DNA from: Propionibacteriaceae bacterium | GTDB lineage: Bacteria; Actinomycetota; Actinomycetes; Propionibacteriales; Propionibacteriaceae | DNA: 64,000 bases | Direction: 5' to 3' | Assembly: GCA_017306015.1 (NCBI GenBank) | Contig: JAFKJK010000020.1 | Location: 1-64,000 of the forward strand | In this document: piece by piece, positions 44,578 through 54,160 of the stretch | Numbering within the stretch: position 1 is the first letter of the stretch | Layout: each line of letters starts with the position of its first letter | Position numbers and translations under genes: made by a program | Notes under the pieces: generated by a model | Told to the model about the DNA's origin: nothing | Database searches by the model: none | Seen by the model: the letters and a program-made list of their open reading frames with translations, nothing else

Positions 44578-45906
44578 ATGGCCCTGTGGACGCTTCACGG
44601 CGACGGAACCATCAAACCGGGCGCGGTCGTCGCCCCTGACGAACGCCTCGGCTGGGGCAAGATGTTCGGGCTCGGAGCCCAGCACGTGGTGGCGATGTTC
44701 GGCGCGACGTTCCTCGTCCCGCTGATCACCGGCTTCCCGGTCACCACGACCCTGTTCTTCTCCGGCCTGGGCACGATCCTCTTCCTGCTGATCACCGGCA
44801 ACCGGCTGCCCAGCTACCTGGGCTCCTCGTTCGCGTTCATCTCCCCCGTCCTCGCGTCCACCGTCGGCGGCGACTTCAGCCGGGCCACCTTCGGCATCAT
44901 GCTCACCGGCATGCTGCTGGCCATCGTCGGCGCCGTCGTCCACATCGCCGGCTCGGGATGGATCGACGCGCTGATGCCGCCGGTGATGACCGGCTCCATC
45001 GTGATGATCATCGGCTTCAACCTGGCCAGCGCCGCCTGGGGCGGGGACGATAAGTCCGGCTTCCGGGCCCAGCCGCTCACGGCGTGGATCACGATCATCG
45101 CGGTCGTCCTGATCTCGGTCCTGTTCCGCGGGCTGATCGGCCGGCTGTCGATCCTGCTCGGCGTTCTCGTCGGCTACGTCGCCGCCGTCCTGCAGAACCA
45201 GGTCGACTACGCCGCCCTGGGGAAGGCGGCCTGGTTCGGGCTGCCCACGTTCACCCTCCCGACGGCCGACTTCAGCGTCGCGGCGCTGTTCCTCCCGGTG
45301 GTCCTGGTGCTGATCGCGGAGAACGTCGGCCACGTGAAGTCGGTGGCACTGATGACCGAACGCAACTACGACAAGACGATGGGACGGGCGCTGCTGGCCG
45401 ACGGCGTGGCGACCACGCTGGCCGGCTTCGGCGGCGGCTCCGGCACCACCACGTACGCCGAGAACATCGGCGTCATGGCGGCCACCAAGGTGTACTCGAC
45501 GGCGCTGTACTGGATCGCCGGCTTCATCGCGATCCTGCTCGCGTTCGTCCCGAAGTTCGGCGCGGCGATCAACACCATTCCGGCCGGTGTGATCGGTGCC
45601 GCCGGCACCGTCCTGTACGGCATGATCGGCCTGCTCGGCGCCCGCATCTGGATCGAGAACAAGGTCAACTTCACCAACCCGATCAACCTCATCCCCGCCG
45701 CCATCGGCCTGATCATGGGCATCGCGAACTTCACCTTCAGCTTCGGCAACATCAGCTTCGGTGGCGTCACCGTCGGCACCATCACCGTGCTGGCGCTCTA
45801 CCACCTGATGCGGGCGATCGGACGGGCCCGCGGCACCGACCTCGAGGCGCCGGCGCTGGTCGCCGAGTTCGAGCCCTACCAGCCCGAGAGCGAAGACCTG
45901 CACTGA
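44578..45906 (+). CDS. NCS2-family nucleobase permease (uracil/xanthine type)
   Basis: 442 residues from the ATG at 44578 behind GAGGAG. About 14 helices; signatures 'FLVPLITGFPVTTTLFFSGLGT', 'LPSYLGSSFAFISPV' and the NCS2 motif 'LPVVLVLIAENVGHVKSVALM' with 'GFGGGSGTTTYAENIGVMA'. These match UraA/RutG-type uracil permeases more than xanthine carriers. Proton-driven uptake of uracil is the likely role. The 3' end overlaps the convergent gene by 31 bp. Confidence 0.9.
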   Translation: MALWTLHGDGTIKPGAVVAPDERLGWGKMFGLGAQHVVAMFGATFLVPLITGFPVTTTLFFSGLGTILFLLITGNRLPSYLGSSFAFISPVLASTVGGDFSRATFGIMLTGMLLAIVGAVVHIAGSGWIDALMPPVMTGSIVMIIGFNLASAAWGGDDKSGFRAQPLTAWITIIAVVLISVLFRGLIGRLSILLGVLVGYVAAVLQNQVDYAALGKAAWFGLPTFTLPTADFSVAALFLPVVLVLIAENVGHVKSVALMTERNYDKTMGRALLADGVATTLAGFGGGSGTTTYAENIGVMAATKVYSTALYWIAGFIAILLAFVPKFGAAINTIPAGVIGAAGTVLYGMIGLLGARIWIENKVNFTNPINLIPAAIGLIMGIANFTFSFGNISFGGVTVGTITVLALYHLMRAIGRARGTDLEAPALVAEFEPYQPESEDLH

Positions 45907-46520
45907 ACCGAGTCCGGCACCCCGATTCCCGCCCGCAGGTCCGGGTTGGGGACGGGGATGCCGGTCACCCGGAGCAGCGGGATGACCCCGGCCCACGCAT
46001 CCCCGGCGATGTCGGACGGCGGGTCGTCGGGGAACCCGTCCGCCGTCTTCACCGACCATTCCGTGATCGGCAGCCCGAGCACCATGGTCGCCGCCAACTC
46101 CTTCGCGGTGCTGGGCCGCAGTTCGCGGCTGCGCCCGGGCAGGATCCGGTCGACGAAGACGTCCAGCGCACGGACGGCGTCCGTCCCGGTCAGCGCGGTG
46201 CAGGTGCCGAACAGGCACGCGCTGCGGTACTGCATGCCCGACTCGAAGCCCGAACGGGCGACCTTGATGCCGTCCAGCGCGGTCACCGTGACGCAAATCG
46301 GGGTACCTGCGGCCACCGCTCGCATCCACCGCGACCCGGTCGAGCCGTGGAACAGCAGCCGGTCGCCGTCCCGGGCGAAGCCGGTCGGGACCACCAGCGC
46401 ACCCTCGTCGAGACTCAGCCCGACGTGCGCGACCAGAACCTCGTCCAACAGGGCGTCCAGGATCGTCCGGTCGTCGGTGGTGCGCTCAGCCATCCGGCTC
46501 GGCGTCAGGGTTCGGCTCAT
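45876..46520 (-). CDS. pyridoxamine 5'-phosphate oxidase-family flavoprotein
   Basis: 214 residues from the ATG at 46520; an ATG seven codons earlier is possible. 'VAHVGLSLDEGALVVPTGFARDG', 'LLFHGSTGSRWMRAV' and 'GIKVARSGFESGMQYRSACLFG' are typical of the NimA-like branch of the PNPOx split-barrel family. It probably binds FMN or F420; substrate unknown. It overlaps the permease 3' end and is divergent from azlC. Confidence 0.82.
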   Translation of the reverse strand: MSRTLTPSRMAERTTDDRTILDALLDEVLVAHVGLSLDEGALVVPTGFARDGDRLLFHGSTGSRWMRAVAAGTPICVTVTALDGIKVARSGFESGMQYRSACLFGTCTALTGTDAVRALDVFVDRILPGRSRELRPSTAKELAATMVLGLPITEWSVKTADGFPDDPPSDIAGDAWAGVIPLLRVTGIPVPNPDLRAGIGVPDSVQCRSSLSGW

Positions 46521-46591
46521 GAGCTGATCCTGCCGTCTCACTCGCCCTTGGTGAACCCCATCGCCGCAGAACCGGACGCTAAGTTGAGCCG

Positions 46592-47275
46592 ATGCGCGAG
46601 CGCCTGACCCCGGCCGTCCGGATGGGGTTGTCCATCTCGGCGGCGGTCGGCGTCTACGGGGTCTCCTTCGGCGCCCTCTCGGTCGCCGCCGGGCTGAGCG
46701 TCTGGCAGACCGTCGCGCTGAGCGCGCTGATGTTCACCGGCGGCTCGCAGTTCGCGTTCATCGGCGTCATCGGCGGGGGTGGGACGGGCGCTGCGGCGTG
46801 GGCGGCGGCGACCCTGCTGGGCATCCGCAACGGCGTCTACGGCATGCAGCTGAAGGCGCTGATCCGGCCTCCGGCCCGGTTGATCCCGGAGATGGCACAG
46901 CTGACCATCGACGAGTCCACGGCGACCGCCGTCGCCCAGGACGAGCACGACGAACGCGTCCGCGGCTTCTGGACGACGGGCATCGGGGTCTGGCTGCTGT
47001 GGAACACGTTCACCCTGGTCGGGGCGCTGGCGGGCAATGCGATCGGCGACCCCAAGCTGTGGGGGCTGGACGGGGCCGCCGTCGCGGCATTCCTCGGCCT
47101 GCTGTGGCCGCGGCTGACCGGCCGGGACCCGATCGCGGTCGCGGTGGCCGGGGCCGTGGTGACGATCGTCGCGGTGCCGCTGGTGCCGCCGGGCATCCCG
47201 GTGATGGTCGCGGCGGCGGTGACGGCCGGCATCTGGGCCTGGCGGCACCACCGGCGTCGGGGGGTGACGGCATGA
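46592..47275 (+). CDS. azlC: AzlC-family branched-chain amino acid exporter, large subunit
   Basis: 227 residues with 5-6 helices. 'GVSFGALSVAAGLSVWQTVALSALMFTGGSQFAFIGV' is the AzlC/YgaZ signature near the N-terminus, followed by 'GIRNGVYGMQL'. It forms an exporter with the small AzlD subunit encoded next, whose start overlaps this stop by 4 bp. Confidence 0.92.
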   Translation: MRERLTPAVRMGLSISAAVGVYGVSFGALSVAAGLSVWQTVALSALMFTGGSQFAFIGVIGGGGTGAAAWAAATLLGIRNGVYGMQLKALIRPPARLIPEMAQLTIDESTATAVAQDEHDERVRGFWTTGIGVWLLWNTFTLVGALAGNAIGDPKLWGLDGAAVAAFLGLLWPRLTGRDPIAVAVAGAVVTIVAVPLVPPGIPVMVAAAVTAGIWAWRHHRRRGVTA

Positions 47276-47583
47276 CGCTGACGATGTGGGTGGTGCTGTC
47301 AGCGGTGACCGCGTACGCGATCAAGGTATCGGGCTACCTGCTGCCGCAGTCGGTGCTCGACCGTCCGCCCGTCCACGAGTTGGCGGGGACGCTGACGGTC
47401 GGCCTCCTCGCGTCCCTGACGACGATGAACACCGTCGCGTCCGGCCAGGCCCTGGCGCTCGACTCCCGGCTGCTGGCGCTGGCCGCCGGAGCGATCGCCC
47501 TGAAGCTGCGGTCGCCCTACATCGTGGTGGTGATCGCCGGCGCGGCCGCGTCCGCGATCGGACGGCGGCTCGGGCTGCCCTGA
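47272..47583 (+). CDS. azlD: AzlD-family branched-chain amino acid exporter, small subunit
   Basis: 103 residues with 3-4 hydrophobic helices. It is ATGA-coupled to azlC. 'AYAIKVSGYLLPQSVL' and the C-terminal 'KLRSPYIVVVIAGAAASAI' fit the AzlD/YgaH family. The last ~67 bp overlap the convergent membrane-protein gene. Confidence 0.88.
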   Translation: MTLTMWVVLSAVTAYAIKVSGYLLPQSVLDRPPVHELAGTLTVGLLASLTTMNTVASGQALALDSRLLALAAGAIALKLRSPYIVVVIAGAAASAIGRRLGLP

Positions 47584-48248
47584 ACCCTCCACAGGACGAC
47601 GGTGCAGACCGCCAGCAGGAGCACGAACACGACGTTGGCCAGCCCGCTACCAGGCGGGGCGTCCCAGTTCGCCTCGCTGAGGCCCAGCGCCACGATGTAG
47701 TCCGCCATCAGGTGGAACTGACCCATCGCGGTGCTGCCCAGCAGGACGAGCACGTAGCGCACCAGCAGCAGGCCATCGACCCCGTGGTTGGCAAGCACGA
47801 ACACCGCCGGCACCATCGACAACTCCACCAGCAGCGTGGCCCCGCCGGGCAGCTCACCGGAGGGCGTCAGCGCTACCGAGAGTGACCAGAGCGCCACGGC
47901 GATCGCCACCACGGCCGGGAGTGCCAGCACCAGCCGGCCCGGCAGCGAGAGCCGGATGGTGGGCAGTAGCACCAGCCACGCGGCCGCCAGCAGGGTGACC
48001 GCGGCCAACCCGAGGGCTCCGACTGTCGTCACGCCCTGGACGGGCAGCGGGAAGCCCGTCGCCTCGTCCATCGCGACCAGGCAGCCGTCGGTGAACGGCG
48101 GCTCGAAACGGTAGTCGTTGAACACACTCCCGGTGAGCAGGTTGCCCGCACAGGGCCGCCAGTAGAGCACCAGCGCGGCTCCCGCGAGCCCGGCACCACC
48201 GGCGAGCAGCGCCGCCGAACCCAGCCACAGCATCGACCGTTCCCCCAT
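47517..48248 (-). CDS. hypothetical membrane protein
   Basis: 243 residues, with about seven hydrophobic segments and a Cys-containing loop after the first helix ('YWRPCAGNLLTG', 'FTDGCLVAMDE'). The loop may form a disulfide outside the cell. No family recognised. The 3' end overlaps azlD by 67 bp; if that is unlikely, the true end is still fixed by the stop, so the overlap stands. Confidence 0.6.
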   Translation of the reverse strand: MGERSMLWLGSAALLAGGAGLAGAALVLYWRPCAGNLLTGSVFNDYRFEPPFTDGCLVAMDEATGFPLPVQGVTTVGALGLAAVTLLAAAWLVLLPTIRLSLPGRLVLALPAVVAIAVALWSLSVALTPSGELPGGATLLVELSMVPAVFVLANHGVDGLLLVRYVLVLLGSTAMGQFHLMADYIVALGLSEANWDAPPGSGLANVVFVLLLAVCTVVLWRVQGSPSRRPIADAAAPAITTTM

Positions 48249-48292
48249 AGCCGAATGCTAGGAGGCGCCCGCCGACGTGGGAAGGGGTAGCG

Positions 48293-48829
48293 TCACTGCG
48301 CCGATCGGCGTCTGATCAGCAGCCGGATCCCGCCGGTGACGAGCAGGACGATCACCACGACACCGACGGCGATGTTCACCCACTCACTGGCCCGGATGGT
48401 CTCCAGGTAGATCGCGTTGACCGGGTTGGACGGGTCGCTCAGGTCGACACTGTCGAATCGCCGCATTCCCCAGACGTCGACATAGTTGCTCACCGCCCAC
48501 CAGCCCCAGAACAGGACCAGTCCGAGAGCAACCTGGCCGATCCCCGGCGTCCACAGCAGCGGCGCCTGCCGCCAGCCGACGATCAGGCCGCCGACGACAA
48601 CGGCGGTGGCGGCCAGTGTCGCGATCCACAGAACCCGGAAGACCCAGAAGAATCCCTCTGGCCCGATCGCCGCGAACGTTGCCTCGGTCATGCCGTAACT
48701 CGCAACCCTCGACAGCAGTCTGAGGCCACCAAGGACGATCGCCGCGATGCCCGTCACCCGGGCGGCTACCCGAAGGTCGACGTCATCGTACGTCCGCCCG
48801 TCCTCGACGTTTGCCACGCCGTCCAGCAT
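48293..48829 (-). CDS. hypothetical four-helix membrane protein
   Basis: 178 residues from the ATG at 48829; the upstream open frame is low-complexity Arg/Gly-rich and unlikely to be coding. Helices at ~20-40, ~60-85, ~92-115 and ~150-170, with a positive C-terminus (LIRRRSAQ). No family recognised. It is in the same direction as the preceding membrane-protein gene. Confidence 0.6.
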   Translation of the reverse strand: MLDGVANVEDGRTYDDVDLRVAARVTGIAAIVLGGLRLLSRVASYGMTEATFAAIGPEGFFWVFRVLWIATLAATAVVVGGLIVGWRQAPLLWTPGIGQVALGLVLFWGWWAVSNYVDVWGMRRFDSVDLSDPSNPVNAIYLETIRASEWVNIAVGVVVIVLLVTGGIRLLIRRRSAQ

Positions 48830-48903
48830 GGCAGGAAAGGCCGCCCGTCGCCCGCCCTGCAACCCACAACTCGCGAACGGGTCGGGAAGCAGAGAGCCCC
48901 GGA

Positions 48904-50847
48904 TCAGGACCCGAGGAACTCCGCGCCCAGCCACGAGGCCGGGACGCCCAGTCCCTCGACCAGTGCGAGCGCGTCCGGACGCAACTCCGCGCACAGCTTG
49001 TTGAGCTGCGCCCCGAGCGCCTTCGAGCGTCCCGCGGAGATCCGGTTGTGCTCGGCGAACCAGCCGCGATCGGCGTCGATGCTGCTCAGCGCGAACAGGC
49101 TGCACAGCCGCTCGAGTACCTCCCGGGCCTTCGGATCGGTGCACGACTCGATGCCGGCGATGAACGCCTCCAGCAGCACCCGCTCGAGATGCGCCCGGGC
49201 CACGAACAGCATGTGGTCGCCGAGCCGGTTCACCGATTCGAAGTCGCGGCTGTCCGCCCGTCGCATCCGGCGGGCGAGCGACTCCAGCGAGTGCCGCTCG
49301 CGCTCCTCGAACAGGTAGGCGTGCCAGGCCCGGTCGACCAGCGCCAGTTCCTCCGGCTGCCGCCGCGCGGTCGCCACCAGGCGGTCGACGAGCAGATTCG
49401 CCGCCGTCCGCTCCAGGACCGTTCCGCCGACCATCCGCGCGGACGCCTGCACCATGCCCACGCGGTCGAGGTCTCCCCAGACCTGGCGGTAGTCGGTCAG
49501 CAGGGCCTTGGTCACCAGCTGCAGCAGGACGGTGTTGTCGCCCTCGAACGTGGCGAAGACGTCCGCGTCAGCGCGCAGGCCGACCAGCCTGTTCTCGGCC
49601 ATGTAGCCGGCCCCGCCGCAGGCCTCCCGGCACTCCTGGATCGTGTCGTTGGCGAAGCGGGTGGCGGTCGCCTTCAGCCCGGCCGCCATCGTCTCCAGCC
49701 GGCGCTGGTCACGCTCGGTGTGCTCGCCGCCGCCCTGGATGTGCACCAGGGACGCCGCCAGCTCGTTCTGCGCGAAGCCGAGCGCGTAGGCGCGGGCGAT
49801 CGCCGGCAGCAGCCGGCGCTGGTGGGTGAGGTAATCGAGCAGCAGCACGCCGTCCGGGCGTCCGGGCGCGGCGAACTGGCGGCGCTTCAGGGCATACCGC
49901 GTCGCGATCGACAGCGCCGACCGAGCGGCGATCCCCGCTCCCCCGGCGATGCAGACCCGGCCGCGCACCAGCGTCCCGAGCATCGTGAAGAAGCGGCGGT
50001 TCGCGTTCTCGATCGGCGAGCGGTACTGACCTGAGGCGTCCACGCCGCCGTAGCGGTCGAGCAGCATCCGCCGCGGAACCCGGACGCGGTCGAACCGCAG
50101 CATGCCGTTGTCGACGCCCAGCAGGCCACCCTTGACGCCGTGGTCGGCGATCGTCACGCCCGGCAGCGCGGCGCCCGTCTCGTCGCGGATCGGCACCAGC
50201 ACGGCATGGACGCCGTGGTGCTTTCCGCGGACCAGCAGCTGGCCGAAGACGACGGCCATCGCTCCGTCGCGGGCGGCGTTGCCGATGTAGGCCTTGGTGG
50301 CCTCCGGGGTCTCCGAGTGCACCTCGTACTCGTCGGACTCCGGGACGTAGGTGATCGTGGTCTCCAGCCCCGACACGTCGGAGCCGTGGCCGAGCTCGGT
50401 CATCGCGTAGCAGCCGAGCAGCTTCATGCTGGTGATGTCGGGCAGGAACGTGTCCTGGTGCCACCGGGTGCCGAGGTTGGCGACCGCACCGGCGAACAGC
50501 CCGAACTGGACGCCCGACTTGATCACGGTGGAGAGATCCCCGTAGGAGAGCACCTCGAAGGCGACCACGGCCGCCGCCGGATCGGGATCCTCGTCCGCGT
50601 CTCTCGGGATCCCGGCCGCGCCGAAACCTGCGCCGGACAGCTCGACGAGCCGGTTCAGCACCCATTCGCGAGCCTCCTCGACCGACTGGCCGGGCTCCCG
50701 CAGCAGGTTCTCCGACGGGACGGATGCCTTCGCCGCCGCCCGCCGGTCGGCGAATTGTCCGTCCAGCGTCCGGCTGAGGGCCGCGCCGAGGCTCGAGGGC
50801 TCGTCGGGGCCTGCATCGGTGAGATCGCGGTCGATCAGCTGGGTCAT
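48904..50847 (-). CDS. acyl-CoA dehydrogenase (FadE5/acyl-CoA oxidase-like)
   Basis: 647 residues from the ATG at 50847 (AGGAG upstream). It is longer than classical ACADs and resembles the acyl-CoA oxidase-like FadE5 group. FAD/substrate motifs: 'CYAMTELGHGSDVSGLETT' (~175-193), 'GGLLGVDNGMLRFDRVRVPR', and 'CREACGGAGYMAENRL' in the C-terminal half. It introduces the 2,3-double bond into acyl-CoA. It is coupled to the TetR gene (ATGA) and divergent from the thiolase operon; the FadE5 neighbourhood in mycobacteria is similar. Confidence 0.88.
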   Translation of the reverse strand: MTQLIDRDLTDAGPDEPSSLGAALSRTLDGQFADRRAAAKASVPSENLLREPGQSVEEAREWVLNRLVELSGAGFGAAGIPRDADEDPDPAAAVVAFEVLSYGDLSTVIKSGVQFGLFAGAVANLGTRWHQDTFLPDITSMKLLGCYAMTELGHGSDVSGLETTITYVPESDEYEVHSETPEATKAYIGNAARDGAMAVVFGQLLVRGKHHGVHAVLVPIRDETGAALPGVTIADHGVKGGLLGVDNGMLRFDRVRVPRRMLLDRYGGVDASGQYRSPIENANRRFFTMLGTLVRGRVCIAGGAGIAARSALSIATRYALKRRQFAAPGRPDGVLLLDYLTHQRRLLPAIARAYALGFAQNELAASLVHIQGGGEHTERDQRRLETMAAGLKATATRFANDTIQECREACGGAGYMAENRLVGLRADADVFATFEGDNTVLLQLVTKALLTDYRQVWGDLDRVGMVQASARMVGGTVLERTAANLLVDRLVATARRQPEELALVDRAWHAYLFEERERHSLESLARRMRRADSRDFESVNRLGDHMLFVARAHLERVLLEAFIAGIESCTDPKAREVLERLCSLFALSSIDADRGWFAEHNRISAGRSKALGAQLNKLCAELRPDALALVEGLGVPASWLGAEFLGS

Positions 50848-51491
50848 CTCTGCTCCTGGAGTTGGGGTTGGTTGTCGAGGCCGGCCAGCGCCGGCCGGAC
50901 GAAGGCGTCGACGTACGCGACGAGCTCGTGCTTGGGCTCGGCCTGGCCGGTTGCCATCCAGCGGTCGGCGACAGCGCGGACGAAACCGACCAGGCCGTGA
51001 CCCCACGTGGCAGCGCAGGCCGTGTCCCGACCGAACGCGGCCAGGTGGGCCGCCACGCCCCGGGCGACGTGGTCGCCGATGGCTTCGGGGAGGCCGCCCA
51101 GCGGGTCCACCCGGCCGACCGAGGCCGGCGGCGGGTTCATCACGAAGCGATAGATCTCCGGGTCGCGTTCGACCAGCGACAGGTACGCGTCCGCCAGGTC
51201 GTGGGCGAGGGTGGCCAGCCCGCCGGACTCGGCCAGGGCCAGGGCAGCGCGCAGGTCGGAGTGGATGTAGGAGTGCACTTTCGCGACGACCGCCGCGTAC
51301 AGGCCGGCACGGTCACCGAAGTGCCGGTAGATGACGGTCTTGGACGTCCCCGCCTGGACGGCGATGTCGTCCATGCCGACGCCGGCGCCGTACTTGCGGA
51401 TCGCCCGCAGGGTGTCCTCGACCAGCGCGACCCTTCTCCTGGTGCGATGGTCCTCCCAGCGGGTATCACGCCCATCAGTACTGCTTGGCAT
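50844..51491 (-). CDS. TetR-family regulator of the fatty-acid module
   Basis: 215 residues. The N-terminal HTH covers ~22-68: 'ALVEDTLRAIRKYGAGVGMDDIA', 'VQAGTSKTVIYRHFGDRAG'. The C-terminal ligand domain is of the large-pocket type seen in acyl-CoA-responsive TetR proteins. It is divergent from the thiolase gene; three GGTACC hexamers (51500-51521) between them are probable operators. No clear ribosome-binding site precedes the ATG. Confidence 0.88.
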   Translation of the reverse strand: MPSSTDGRDTRWEDHRTRRRVALVEDTLRAIRKYGAGVGMDDIAVQAGTSKTVIYRHFGDRAGLYAAVVAKVHSYIHSDLRAALALAESGGLATLAHDLADAYLSLVERDPEIYRFVMNPPPASVGRVDPLGGLPEAIGDHVARGVAAHLAAFGRDTACAATWGHGLVGFVRAVADRWMATGQAEPKHELVAYVDAFVRPALAGLDNQPQLQEQR

Positions 51492-51499
51492 AGCGCAAG

Positions 51500-51521
51500 G
51501 GTACCCGGTACCACTGGTACC
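51500..51521. promoter_or_regulatory. candidate TetR operator (three GGTACC hexamers)
   Basis: GGTACC at 51500-51505, 51507-51512 and 51516-51521, in the 75-bp space between the divergent tetR and thiolase genes. The last two form a near-perfect 15-bp palindrome with ACT between. It is the only such cluster I noticed in the window and fits self-regulation plus control of both operons. Confidence 0.6.
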
Positions 51522-51566
51522 TGCTACCGTCGGTATCTAGTAAAAATGACCCCTTCTGGAGACGCG

Positions 51567-52805
51567 ATGACCCGATCTGCAGTGATCGTCGGCGGCAACC
51601 GGACGCCGTTCGTCAAGGCCGGCACCAGCTTCGCCGCCGCGAGCAATTCCGATCTCCTGACCGCCGCCCTGGACGGCCTGGCCGCCCGCTTCGGGCTGGC
51701 CGGACGGCGCCTGGACGAAGTGGCCGGGGGCGCCGTGCTCAAGCACAGCCGTGACTTCAACCTGACCAGGGAAGCCGTGATGGGCTCCGCCCTCGACCCG
51801 ACCACGCCGGCGGTCGACCTGCAGCAGGCGTGCGCGACCGGGGTGGAGACGGTGGTCTACATCGCCAACAAGATCGCTCTCGGCCAGGCGGACGTCGGCG
51901 TCGGCGCCGGTGTCGACTCCGCGTCCGACGCCCCGATCACGATCACCGAGCCGTTGCGTCGGGCGCTGCTGAGGGCCAACCGGGCCAGGTCGCTGCCGGA
52001 GCGGCTGAGGGCGCTCGCCACGATCCGTCCCCACCACCTCGCACCGGTGGCCCCGCAGGTGGTCGAGCCGCGCACCGGGCTGAGCATGGGCGAGCACCAG
52101 GCGGTGACGACCGCGAAGTGGGAGATCACCCGGCAGGCCCAGGACGAGCTCGCCCTGGCGTCCCACCGCAACCTCGCCGCGGCCTGGGACTCGGGCTTCT
52201 TCGGCGACCTGGTCACCGGCTACCTCGGCGTCAACCGGGACGGACTGCTTCGGCCCGACACCTCGCTGGAGAAGCTGGCCGTACTGAAGCCGGCGTTCGG
52301 CGGCCCGGACGGCACGATGACGGCCGGCAACTCCACCCCTCTCACCGACGGCGCGGCCGCCGTCCTGCTCGCCGAGGAGGGCTGGGCGGAAGCGAACGGC
52401 CTCCCCCGGCTGGCCCGGTTGGTCGACGCCCAGGTCGCCGCGGTCGACCACACCAGTGGCGACGACCTCCTGCTCGCCCCCACCGACGCCGCAGCCCGGC
52501 TCCTGGAACGCCAGGGCATGGCACTGGGCGACTTCGAGCTGTACGAACTGCACGAGGCGTTCGCCGCGACGGTGCTGGCGACGCTGGCCAAGTGGGAGAA
52601 GTCAGGACTGGGCACGATCGACACCGACCGGATGAACGTCACCGGCTCCTCGCTGGCCGCGGGCCACCCGTTCGCCGCCACCGGTGGACGCATCGTGGCG
52701 ACTCTGGCCAAGCTGCTGCACGCCCGCGGCTCGGGAGCGCGCGGCCTCGTCTCGGTCTGCGCGGCCGGCGGCCAGGGCATCGTGGCGATCCTGGAGGCGG
52801 TGTGA
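51567..52805 (+). CDS. fadA2: acetyl-CoA C-acyltransferase (thiolase, FadA2/FadI-like)
   Basis: 412 residues from the ATG at 51567; an ATG seven codons upstream is possible. Nucleophile in 'DLQQACATGVETVVYIANKI' (Cys ~92), the 'MGEHQAVTTA' loop, 'ELHEAFAATVLATL' with catalytic His, and 'SSLAAGHPFAATGGRIV' near the C-terminus. The final 'VSVCAAGGQGIVAILE' carries the second Cys. It cleaves 3-ketoacyl-CoA. It starts the plus-strand operon thiolase-fabG4-htdX. Confidence 0.93.
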   Translation: MTRSAVIVGGNRTPFVKAGTSFAAASNSDLLTAALDGLAARFGLAGRRLDEVAGGAVLKHSRDFNLTREAVMGSALDPTTPAVDLQQACATGVETVVYIANKIALGQADVGVGAGVDSASDAPITITEPLRRALLRANRARSLPERLRALATIRPHHLAPVAPQVVEPRTGLSMGEHQAVTTAKWEITRQAQDELALASHRNLAAAWDSGFFGDLVTGYLGVNRDGLLRPDTSLEKLAVLKPAFGGPDGTMTAGNSTPLTDGAAAVLLAEEGWAEANGLPRLARLVDAQVAAVDHTSGDDLLLAPTDAAARLLERQGMALGDFELYELHEAFAATVLATLAKWEKSGLGTIDTDRMNVTGSSLAAGHPFAATGGRIVATLAKLLHARGSGARGLVSVCAAGGQGIVAILEAV

Positions 52806-54160
52806 TGGCCGGCCCGCTGGAGAGGCTGTTCTACTCCGGCCCCGGCCAGGCGCTCGCCGGGAAGCTCGGCCTCCCCGAACCACCCGAGCTGCGGCGCGGG
52901 CGCTCGCTTCCCCCCGAACCGGTGGTGGCGACCTCTCTGGCCGGGTCGACCCTGGCCGCCGACACGCTCGCCCTCCTCGGCGTCCCGGCGCGCCCTGCGC
53001 TCGTCGACGATGCCGACGAGCCGCCCACGTATGCCGACCGGATCGGCTGCATCGTGGTTGATGCAGCTGGGCTGCGGACGATCGGGGAACTCGAGCGGCT
53101 GCGTGCCGTGCTCCGTCCGGCGGTGCGGGCCCTCGCCGGTTCCGGACGGGTGGTGATGCTCGCGGACGCCGAGGTCGACGGACTGGAAGCCAACGCCGTG
53201 CGGCAGGCGCTGGACGGGATCAACCGGACGGTCGGCAAGGAGCTCCGCCGGGGTGCGACCAGCAACCTGATCTCCGTCGCGCCGGGCACCCGGGCGTCCG
53301 ATCTCGTCTCGACGTTCGGCTTCCTGCTGGAGGGACGCTCCGCCTTCGTGGACGGCCAGGCGTGGACGGTTGGCCCTGCCTCGACCTCCGGGCTGGTCAC
53401 GGGGTCACCACCCCTGGCCGACCGGATCGTCGTGGTCACCGGCGCGGCCCGCGGCATCGGCGCGCAGATCGCCACCGTCGCCGCCCGGGACGGCGCGAGA
53501 GTCGTCTGCATCGACGTACCGGCCGGCGGCGAAGCGCTCGCGGACCTGGCCAACCACCTCCGCGGGACCGCGCTGCAGCTCGACATCACCGCGGCGGACG
53601 CCGGCGAGCGGATCGCCGCCCACGTCGCGTCCCGTTACGGCACGGACGCCCGGATCCACGGCATCGTCCACAACGCCGGCATCACCCGGGACAAGCTGCT
53701 GGCGAACACGGACGCCGGCCGCTGGGCGGCGGTACTGAACGTGAACCTGGCCGCGCAGCTGCGGATCAACCCGGTGCTGCTCGACGGACGCGACGGGGGC
53801 CTCGCCGAGGAGGGCAGGATCGTCTCGATCGCGTCCACCTCCGGGATCGCCGGCAACCGCGGCCAAGCCAACTACGCGGCGTCCAAGGCCGGCGTCGTCG
53901 GCCTCGTCCGCGCCCTCGCGCCCGAGCTCGCCGACCGCCGCATCACCGTCAACGCGGTCGCGCCGGGCTTCATCGAGACCGACATGACGGCGAAGATCCC
54001 GTTCGTCCAGCGGGAGGTCTTCCGCCGCACCAACAGCCTCGGCCAGGGCGGACGCCCGGTCGACGTCGCCGAGACCATCGGCTACTTCCTCGACCCGGCC
54101 TCCGCCGGGATCACCGGCCAGGTGATCCGGGTCTGCGGGCAGAACCTGGTGGGGCAATGA
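52805..54160 (+). CDS. fabG4: high-molecular-weight 3-oxoacyl-reductase (FabG4-like)
   Basis: 451 residues, about 200 more than an ordinary SDR. The start overlaps the thiolase stop by one base. The N-terminal ~200 residues are a degenerate, flavodoxin-like Rossmann domain. The C-terminal SDR begins at ~208 with 'IVVVTGAARGIGAQIATVAA', has 'VHNAGITRD', catalytic Ser in 'IVSIASTSGIAGNRGQANYAAS' (YxxxK as Y-A-A-S-K) and ends normally. This two-domain form is the FabG4 type. It reduces 3-oxoacyl-CoA or -ACP. Confidence 0.92.
   Translation: MAGPLERLFYSGPGQALAGKLGLPEPPELRRGRSLPPEPVVATSLAGSTLAADTLALLGVPARPALVDDADEPPTYADRIGCIVVDAAGLRTIGELERLRAVLRPAVRALAGSGRVVMLADAEVDGLEANAVRQALDGINRTVGKELRRGATSNLISVAPGTRASDLVSTFGFLLEGRSAFVDGQAWTVGPASTSGLVTGSPPLADRIVVVTGAARGIGAQIATVAARDGARVVCIDVPAGGEALADLANHLRGTALQLDITAADAGERIAAHVASRYGTDARIHGIVHNAGITRDKLLANTDAGRWAAVLNVNLAAQLRINPVLLDGRDGGLAEEGRIVSIASTSGIAGNRGQANYAASKAGVVGLVRALAPELADRRITVNAVAPGFIETDMTAKIPFVQREVFRRTNSLGQGGRPVDVAETIGYFLDPASAGITGQVIRVCGQNLVGQ

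Noticed and set aside
48293..49144. A 283-residue form of the four-helix membrane protein.
   Set aside because: The extra N-terminus is low-complexity and overlaps the dehydrogenase gene; the ATG at 48829 is preferred.
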